64,000 nt of DNA. It comes from Vibrio syngnathi. Its GTDB lineage: Bacteria; Pseudomonadota; Gammaproteobacteria; Enterobacterales; Vibrionaceae. Each line of letters opens with the position of its first letter. Position 1 is the first letter of the stretch. This document shows, in pieces, positions 58,508-64,000 of the stretch. Both the position numbers and the translations under genes were made by a program. The stretch is taken from contig NZ_CP017916.1 in assembly GCF_002119525.1 (NCBI RefSeq), forward strand, positions 2,790,001 to 2,854,000, in the 5' to 3' direction. A model generated the notes under the pieces. The model saw only the letters and a list, made by a program, of their open reading frames with translations, did no database searches and was not told where the DNA came from.

Positions 58508-58531
58508 ATTGCTCTCCTCACCAGTTTCCAA

Positions 58532-58893
58532 TCACATTTGGTGAACATGTTGGGCTGGTTTTTCATAGTCTAGGGCTTATTCGTAGCCTAATTCGAAATA
58601 CTTCCACTTTTTCGGCTATGGCTGTCTGTAGTGATAACAACAAACAGTAATACGAAACAACTTTAACGCTTTATTATCATCTGGTCTAACACCTGTTATT
58701 CGGCAACTGTGCCAAAAAACCAACTATTAGCTCAAAGCATCAAATAAAACCCAAACCAACCGACAAGGCTAGGTTTAAACACTACCTATCAATTAAAAAA
58801 AAGCACTTAATATTTCAATGGATCACTATTCATCGATAAAAAACGAGCTTGCTGGTGTGCGCTTTCGCACATTGTGCTGTTTCATTAGATACA
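58532..58893. other. ilvIH upstream region, 360 bp without a gene
   Basis: The stretch is A+T-rich and should hold the ilvIH promoter. In E. coli this region binds Lrp at many sites; I cannot locate Lrp sites by eye. A 20-codon frame overlaps the ilvI start (ending at its ATGA), but it has no ribosome binding site and no branched-chain codon run, so I do not count it as a leader peptide. No terminator-antiterminator pair is seen. Confidence 0.5.
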
Positions 58894-58937
58894 AAAAATC
58901 CCCCTAAAAATGCAATCACATTCGTAGGGGGATTTTT
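58894..58937 (-). terminator. Terminator after the acyl-CoA synthetase gene
   Basis: AAAAATCCCCCTA and TAGGGGGATTTTT pair perfectly around an 18-base loop, with a T-run on the minus strand. Confidence 0.85.
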
Positions 58938-58967
58938 AAACAACTGAAAATTTATCTAAACAGAAAA

Positions 58968-60776
58968 CTACTTATCTTTAGGCTTTTCGTTGTACATTTC
59001 TTCGATTTCGTCTTGATACTTATCGTTAATAACCTTACGACGCAATTTCTGGGTTGGTGTTAACTCACCATCATCCATAGAAAACGCTTTTGGCAGCAGC
59101 TTGAACTTCTTCACTTGTTCAAACTTCGCTAGCTCTTGTTGTAAGTCATTCACACGTTTCTCTAGCATCTCTACTATTTGGTGATTTTTAACAAGCTCAA
59201 CACGGTCGTGATACTTGATATTCAGCTCTTTGGCATACTCTTCTAGCGAGTCATAACAAGGAACAATCAGTGCAGAAACGAATTTGCGCGTATCAGCGAT
59301 AACAGCAATCTGCTCGATAAAGTGATCTTTACCAATTGCGCCTTCAACCACTTGCGGTGCAATGTACTTACCACCAGAGGTCTTCATTAATTCTTTGATG
59401 CGATCAGTAATGAACAGATTACCATTTTCATCAAAATGACCCGCATCACCGGTTTTTAGGAAACCATGCTCGTCAAATGTCTTAGCGGTCTCTTCGGGCA
59501 TCTTGTAGTAGCCACGCATCACCATTGGACCACGAACAAGGATCTCATCCTTAGCGCCAATTTTCACTTCAGCACCCGGCATCGACATACCGATCGAGTC
59601 AGGGTTAAAACAACGATCATCCCAGCACGATACTGTTGCCGTAGTTTCTGTCATGCCGTAGCCCAGTTTTACGTTGATACCAATAGCATGGAAGAAGCGA
59701 CCAATGGTTTCATCAAGCTTCGCGCCACCACATGGCATAAAGTTGATGTTACCGCCTAGCAGAGCTCGCAGTTTAGAGAGCACAAGCTTGTCGGCAAGCG
59801 CATGGCTCTTCTTCAGCATAAATGATGGTGTACGACCTTCTTGATGACAAACAGAAAGCTTCGCGCCCATGTTCACAGCCCAAGTAAAGAGTACTTTACG
59901 AATAAACGGTGCTTTCGATACTTTCTCGTGAATCGCTGAGAAAATCTTCTCGTAGAAGCGAGGAACAGCAGACATAACCGTTGGTTTAACATCACTCAGT
60001 GCGTCACGAACTTGCATGGTGTCTTGCAGATAGCAGTTGGTTGCGCCTTTATAGAGGACATAGAAAGTCCAAGCGCGCTCAAATACATGTGATAGAGGTA
60101 AGAAACACAATGAGACGTCGTCTTTGCTTAAGCTTAGGCGCTCATCATGGCCTTTTAATTGATAGCCAACGTTCGTGTAATCAAGCATTACACCTTTAGG
60201 CTGACCAGTAGTACCAGAGGTATAGATAAGGGTCAGTAAGTCGTCCATACATGCTTCGGCTAGGCGAACATCAAGTTCAGCTTGCTGCTCTTCAACACCA
60301 CGAGCCATGAACTCTTTCCAAGATACAGCAAAGCTGTGTCCTTGCAGATCGATATCATCAGACATCGCCACAACAACTTCAAGCTGCTCACACTCTTCGA
60401 AAATGTTAACAGCGGCATCAAACTGAGGTTGCTCACCAACAAATAAGATCTTCACATCTGCATTTTGGATAATGTAAGAAGACTGCGCTGCTGTGTTCGT
60501 TGGATAAATCGGTACAGTAACAAGACGAGCTTGCAAAGATGCAAAATCTGCTACGGTCCATTGAGGCATATTGTTCGAGAAGATACCGATCTTATCTTGA
60601 ACTCTCAACCCTTGAGCCAATAGCGCTAATGAAAGCGTATCGATTTGTTGTCCAAACTGCTGCCAGCTAATACCTTGCCATACATTGCCTACTTTGTGCT
60701 TCAAAGCTGTACGGTTGCCGCCTTGGGCAATTTGGTCACGAAGTCTTTTTACGATATGAAAATCTAAATTGGCCAT
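58968..60776 (-). CDS. Long-chain fatty-acid--CoA ligase (AMP-forming)
   Basis: The enzyme activates fatty acids as acyl-adenylate and then acyl-CoA. The 602-residue protein is of the long-chain COG1022 group, related to eukaryotic-style ACSL and mycobacterial FadD15 rather than enteric FadD. It has the P-loop-like motif [18 protein letters not shown], the GYGMTETTA adenylate motif, and [17 protein letters not shown] followed by K residues of the C-terminal subdomain. No signal peptide. It is between ilvI and leuO, with its own terminator. Confidence 0.9.
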   Translation of the reverse strand: MANLDFHIVKRLRDQIAQGGNRTALKHKVGNVWQGISWQQFGQQIDTLSLALLAQGLRVQDKIGIFSNNMPQWTVADFASLQARLVTVPIYPTNTAAQSSYIIQNADVKILFVGEQPQFDAAVNIFEECEQLEVVVAMSDDIDLQGHSFAVSWKEFMARGVEEQQAELDVRLAEACMDDLLTLIYTSGTTGQPKGVMLDYTNVGYQLKGHDERLSLSKDDVSLCFLPLSHVFERAWTFYVLYKGATNCYLQDTMQVRDALSDVKPTVMSAVPRFYEKIFSAIHEKVSKAPFIRKVLFTWAVNMGAKLSVCHQEGRTPSFMLKKSHALADKLVLSKLRALLGGNINFMPCGGAKLDETIGRFFHAIGINVKLGYGMTETTATVSCWDDRCFNPDSIGMSMPGAEVKIGAKDEILVRGPMVMRGYYKMPEETAKTFDEHGFLKTGDAGHFDENGNLFITDRIKELMKTSGGKYIAPQVVEGAIGKDHFIEQIAVIADTRKFVSALIVPCYDSLEEYAKELNIKYHDRVELVKNHQIVEMLEKRVNDLQQELAKFEQVKKFKLLPKAFSMDDGELTPTQKLRRKVINDKYQDEIEEMYNEKPKDK

Positions 60777-60918
60777 CTCTTTACCTTTGGCTTACACCTG
60801 TAAGCTTTTTTGAGCGCACAAGTGTACCTCTGATCATGGAAAAGGCAACTGATGAAGCTCAAAGTTATAAGTAATAGTACGTCTCACGCTAAGTTTTCTA
60901 TCAACAAAAATAGCAGGT

Positions 60919-60956
60919 ACAAAAAAGCCCTAAGCCAGACTCCTAGCTTAGGGCTT
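60919..60956 (-). terminator. Terminator after leuO
   Basis: AAGCCCTAAGC, a 10-base loop and GCTTAGGGCTT, with a TTTTTT run on the minus strand. It begins about 20 bases past the leuO stop. Confidence 0.85.
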
Positions 60957-60977
60957 ATAAATCATAGGAATTAGTGT

Positions 60978-61937
60978 CTAGTTAAGCGCCACAACTTCGC
61001 CACAGATCATCATTAACTGATCTCGTAACCAGATGTGTCCTTTGTCCTTTTCACTTGATTCGTGCCAGCTTAGGAAGCCAGAAATCGCCGCATTATCGAA
61101 TGGGAAATCTAGAATTTGAAGCTGCTCTTTATTTGCTGCATGTTCTACCATCCAACGAGGAGCGATTGTTACTAATTCCGATTGGCCTACAACGTAAAGA
61201 ACGTTGCTCAAGCTCGTACCTTCGTAGAAAGGTGTGCAATCTAGGTCACGGTAAGCCTGCTCTGAGAAGCTACGTTGACCATGGATGCGAGACAGTTTAG
61301 CGTGCTTTTCGTTAAGCAACTCTGCCGCTGAAACTTCACCGTTGATACGTGGATGAGAAGCAGAAGCTACCACAACCAATTCATCTTGGAAGATTTCAGT
61401 GCTTGAGAAACCTTGTTCATCAAAACGCGAGTAATCAATAACGAAGTCAATTTCTTGGTAACGCATGCGCTCAGAAAGTTGGCGGTCAAATTCGGCATCC
61501 ATATGCAGATTAACGCTAGGTGCTTGGTCGTTGATTGTCGACATAATCTTAGGAGCAAAACGCATGTCACAAGGGCTGCAAATTGCAAGTTTGAACAGGC
61601 GAGAAGACGACTCTGGAGAGAACACAGAACTTGGCAATTCGTTGCGTACTAACTGCAGCGCTTGGCGGATTGGACCAAACAACTGACGAGCACGTTGAGT
61701 CGGTTGAATACCACGACCTTGACGCATGAATAGTTCGTCGTTGAACATTACTTTCAAACGAGCAACAGCGTTACTTACAGCAGGCTGAGACATGCCCAGA
61801 TTATGAGCTGCACGTGTAATATTTTGCTCTTGCATAACTGCATCAAATACAGTCAAAAGATTTAAGTCGACTCCACGAAGTGTGCTTTCCATTCTGTAGC
61901 TTGCAATTGCACTCATTGCGTCTTTTTTCTCTAACAT
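60978..61937 (-). CDS. leuO: LysR-family regulator LeuO
   Basis: LeuO is a LysR regulator that, in E. coli, counters H-NS silencing; in vibrios it is part of the ToxR-linked stress and virulence network. The 319-residue protein has the LysR winged helix (DLNLLTVFDAVMQEQNITRA; MSQPAVSNAVARLK), which is almost the same as in E. coli LeuO, and a periplasmic-binding-protein-like effector domain (about 110-319). The ATG at 61937 follows AGAGGCAAC; a later in-frame ATG is possible. LeuO close to ilvIH is also the enteric arrangement. Confidence 0.94.
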   Translation of the reverse strand: MLEKKDAMSAIASYRMESTLRGVDLNLLTVFDAVMQEQNITRAAHNLGMSQPAVSNAVARLKVMFNDELFMRQGRGIQPTQRARQLFGPIRQALQLVRNELPSSVFSPESSSRLFKLAICSPCDMRFAPKIMSTINDQAPSVNLHMDAEFDRQLSERMRYQEIDFVIDYSRFDEQGFSSTEIFQDELVVVASASHPRINGEVSAAELLNEKHAKLSRIHGQRSFSEQAYRDLDCTPFYEGTSLSNVLYVVGQSELVTIAPRWMVEHAANKEQLQILDFPFDNAAISGFLSWHESSEKDKGHIWLRDQLMMICGEVVALN

Positions 61938-62284
61938 TCAAGTTGCCTCTTGTCGGTTCGACAGGGTTAAATTGGTAATGGTGTGGGAATAGATAACCAC
62001 TAATTCTTATATTTATCAGACCGATGTTTTTCGGATTGCCATTACTATTAACCAATACATCTCGAGCTACCAACAAGATTGATAAAGAATAATTTAATTT
62101 TACCTTAATGATTAAACAACACCTAAAAATCAGTTGCTTATGGAGTTATAAAAAAACATAAAATGCATCACTTATGAGTTTCATTTCGACTTATTTAGCT
62201 GTCCTATCGTTTTGGTTACATTTGTTACAAATTATTGAACTCGTGAATCGTTCAGCTAGCCAATTCAGAAATAACACTTATGGG
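61938..62284. other. leuO upstream region with a possible leader peptide
   Basis: A 347-base A+T-rich stretch on the minus-strand side of leuO. A 14-codon frame at 62016-62060 (minus) reads MYWLIVMAIRKTSV and contains a run of branched-chain and methionine codons. Its ribosome binding site is weak (GGTAGC), and no attenuator hairpin is seen between it and leuO. The rest shows nothing I can support; A+T-rich sequence may bind H-NS. Confidence 0.35.
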
Positions 62285-63355
62285 TTACGTGAGTGATGCA
62301 TAACTAGGAAAATCTACCTTATCCCAAAGTTGCTTTCTTAAGCCATCTTGGTTGGACCAGTTACCCGCCAAAATCCACCCAACAAGTGCACTTGCCACGT
62401 CGGGATAAGTGACCATTTCAGCCTGTTTTTCACCGAGCCAACTACGCAATATAGCCGCGTCTAAAAAACTCATGGTTTGAGCCAACCCGAGCGCTTCAAG
62501 CGTCGCCACATTACTCTGTTGTTCGAACTGCCCCTCAAGAGGCTTGAGAAGCAATTTTTTACCCAAAGTTAAGGCTTCAGATGGCAATTCAAAACCACCA
62601 TTAGTCACCACTCCTGAGCACTGATTGAGGTCGAATTGAAAGCCGGCATGACTGAGTGGTTTGAACTCAATATTTTCAACTCGGTTTTGCTCAATAACAT
62701 TTGGGTGATAGCAGACAAAGTTGTGCGAAATAAACTTCATCAACAGCTCCGAGATCGACTCAAGATCCTCAAATGGTAAATAAACCAAAGTGAAGTCTTG
62801 TGTTGCTTTAGCTCGCTCATCACACGCAGGCGAGTGAACGATTGGGGTATGAACGATAGGCGGCAATATCGGCTGTTCAAAGTGGTACCAATGCAAACCA
62901 ATAGCATGCTCTGTTGGCGCAAAATACTGAATAACAGAATGTTCAATCCAGTTGCCCCCTTCTTTAGGCACATCATAACGGAACGCATTTTGATGGCTTA
63001 TTCCAATACACGGGACACCTTGCCTTTTCGCAGCCCAAGCGGTTACCGGTTCAAAGTCATTAATCACTAAATCATAAGGCGTAAGATCGAGCTGGTTGAT
63101 TTCACGGAGAAATCGCCAGATGTTATTCTTGATGAATGTCTTGCCGTATTTAACCTGCCCTTGCTCACTGTAAAAGGTTAAGCCGCTGCGGATCTGATAG
63201 TGACCAAACGCTTCCATCGAGAAGTACTTGCTCTCATCTCGCCCAGAGAACAAAAAGTCGACATCGATATTTTGCTGACGAAAAGCCACAGCCATTGCTC
63301 TCGCTCGAGCGATGTGACCATTTCCTGTGCCTTGTACACCATATAAGATTTTCAT
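62285..63355 (-). CDS. MJ1255/VC2487-family glycosyltransferase
   Basis: Members of TIGR00661 are predicted GT-B-fold glycosyltransferases; the substrate is not known. The 356-residue protein starts MKILYGVQGTGNGHIARARA, a typical GT-B donor-side loop rich in glycines with a histidine, and the C-terminal half holds VVTNGGFELPSEALTLGKKLL, resembling the MurG/GtfB nucleotide-sugar segment. No signal peptide or transmembrane helix. AAAGGAAC precedes the start. It is followed on the same strand by nothing before leuO's upstream region; a PAP2 phosphatase lies just upstream, so the two may work in the same lipid-linked sugar pathway. Confidence 0.88.
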   Translation of the reverse strand: MKILYGVQGTGNGHIARARAMAVAFRQQNIDVDFLFSGRDESKYFSMEAFGHYQIRSGLTFYSEQGQVKYGKTFIKNNIWRFLREINQLDLTPYDLVINDFEPVTAWAAKRQGVPCIGISHQNAFRYDVPKEGGNWIEHSVIQYFAPTEHAIGLHWYHFEQPILPPIVHTPIVHSPACDERAKATQDFTLVYLPFEDLESISELLMKFISHNFVCYHPNVIEQNRVENIEFKPLSHAGFQFDLNQCSGVVTNGGFELPSEALTLGKKLLLKPLEGQFEQQSNVATLEALGLAQTMSFLDAAILRSWLGEKQAEMVTYPDVASALVGWILAGNWSNQDGLRKQLWDKVDFPSYASLT

Positions 63356-63412
63356 GCATGTTCCTTTATGTTTACCACTTAAGCCCGGCAGTGGTTGTTG
63401 CCAACAAAATAA

Positions 63413-63937
63413 TTACAGGATGAAGCTGATAGCAAGACTCGTACAAGCGATGCCCAAGGCCGCGCCAATCAGTACATCCGTTAAAAAGTGCACACCAAGT
63501 AGGATTCGAGAGCCAGCAATCGCTGCCGCCCAAATCAAGCTAAATAGATAGAGACTTGGATAGAAATGTCCGATTAGAGTCGCCATAACAAATGCAGCAG
63601 CGGAATGCCCAGAAGGCAGGCTGTATTTATCTGATGGCACAATGTGAGAGTGAAGCAATGAAGAGAATTCAGCAGGTCTACGACGCTTAAGGGTGTTCTT
63701 AGCTAACCAATAAATCGGCAGCTCTATCGCAAAAGCGGCGAGACCAACCATTAAAAATTCACGACCTGTATAGCCATCAGCCAATAGTGCAATCAGAGCG
63801 ATCAACACATATAAGTGACCATCCCCGGTATGAGACACCGCTTTACTCAGTGTCGCCTGTCGTCCGCAATAACGGTTGTTTAAACAGAAAACAGAAAATG
63901 CCACATCCCAGCGGACAATAGGTTCGATAGTACGCAT
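63413..63937 (-). CDS. PAP2-family phosphatase (membrane)
   Basis: The family removes phosphate from lipid substrates such as phosphatidic acid, undecaprenyl diphosphate or phosphatidylglycerol phosphate. The 174-residue protein has about five hydrophobic segments and all three active-site motifs in order: KNTLKRRRP (K-x6-RP), LPSGHSA (PSGH) and SRILLGVHFLTD (SR-x5-H-x3-D). Exact substrate unknown. AAGGAG precedes the ATG. It is 57 bases upstream of the glycosyltransferase, likely in one transcript. Confidence 0.9.
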   Translation of the reverse strand: MRTIEPIVRWDVAFSVFCLNNRYCGRQATLSKAVSHTGDGHLYVLIALIALLADGYTGREFLMVGLAAFAIELPIYWLAKNTLKRRRPAEFSSLLHSHIVPSDKYSLPSGHSAAAFVMATLIGHFYPSLYLFSLIWAAAIAGSRILLGVHFLTDVLIGAALGIACTSLAISFIL

Positions 63938-64000
63938 ACAATCTCCTTAACAATCCTTATTCAGTTAAGGCTCAAGTTATGCCCCTGAAATGACAGTTAA

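Noticed and set aside
58506..58567. A 20-codon frame that stops in the ilvI start (ATGA)
   Set aside because: It has no ribosome binding site and no run of isoleucine, leucine or valine codons, so an attenuator leader peptide is not supported.

Overview
The window is core chromosome of a gamma-proteobacterium, almost certainly a Vibrio (chromosome 1). Evidence: a LeuO / acyl-CoA ligase / ilvIH block next to a VC2487-type glycosyltransferase, the exeA-exeB pair, a pit gene with a DUF47 partner, a DeoR-type regulator beside glmS, and housekeeping proteins that closely resemble Vibrio and E. coli families. The genus is an inference from gene order and recalled families. Base composition looks even (mid-40s % GC by eye). 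I see no insertion sequence, prophage, integron, CRISPR array, rRNA operon or defence island.

Layout. (1) 1-4800: the 5' end of the RNase P RNA gene runs off the left edge with a tandem repeat in its P3 region; then rsmI (-), and lpoA-yraN-diaA-dolP (+), a cell-envelope/replication cluster followed by a 51-bp TGGC tetranucleotide repeat. (2) 4800-9960, all minus: rplM-rpsI, petABC (cytochrome bc1 complex) and sspA-sspB. (3) 10050-14540: zapE (-) divergent from zapG, then two HtrA proteases, degQ-like and degS; a sigma-E-like promoter lies before the first. (4) 14670-27790: nudF-yqiB-cpdA-yqiA-parE-parC (-), tolC (+), and glnE-hldE (-). (5) 28045-34800: a minimal chemoreceptor, a Kv-like potassium channel, a CYTH-CHAD triphosphatase, and DUF47-pit phosphate transport, then the SH3-domain protein YgiM. 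(6) 34900-43510: exeA-exeB (gspA-gspB), cca, folB-folK-uppP, plsY, an alpha/beta hydrolase and tsaD. (7) 43770-48510: the macromolecular synthesis operon rpsU-yqeY-dnaG-rpoD followed by tRNA-Ile2(CAU). (8) 48710-55510: a metY-type sulfhydrylase, deoR-glmS (-), pykF and a GntR regulator. (9) 55510-63940: a 750-bp stretch with two candidate small proteins and an 18-bp palindrome, then ilvI-ilvH, an acyl-CoA synthetase, leuO, a glycosyltransferase and a PAP2 phosphatase, all minus.

How it fits together. The genes serve central tasks: translation (rpsI, rplM, rpsU, rsmI, cca, tsaD, tRNA-Ile2), replication and transcription initiation (diaA, dnaG, parCE, rpoD), envelope building (lpoA, uppP, plsY, hldE, tolC, dolP, glmS, exeAB), envelope stress (degQ-like, degS), respiration (petABC), and nitrogen, phosphate and branched-chain amino-acid metabolism (glnE, pit, ilvIH, leuO). 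Many minus-strand neighbours overlap by 1-4 bases, which points to translational coupling.

I found no convincing new multi-gene system. The most unusual signals are at the DNA level: the expanded P3 region of rnpB, several short tandem repeats at gene ends, candidate operators, and two small unannotated reading frames near 55.6-56.2 kb. Start codons were re-chosen where a ribosome binding site or family alignment argued for it, and this is stated in each entry.
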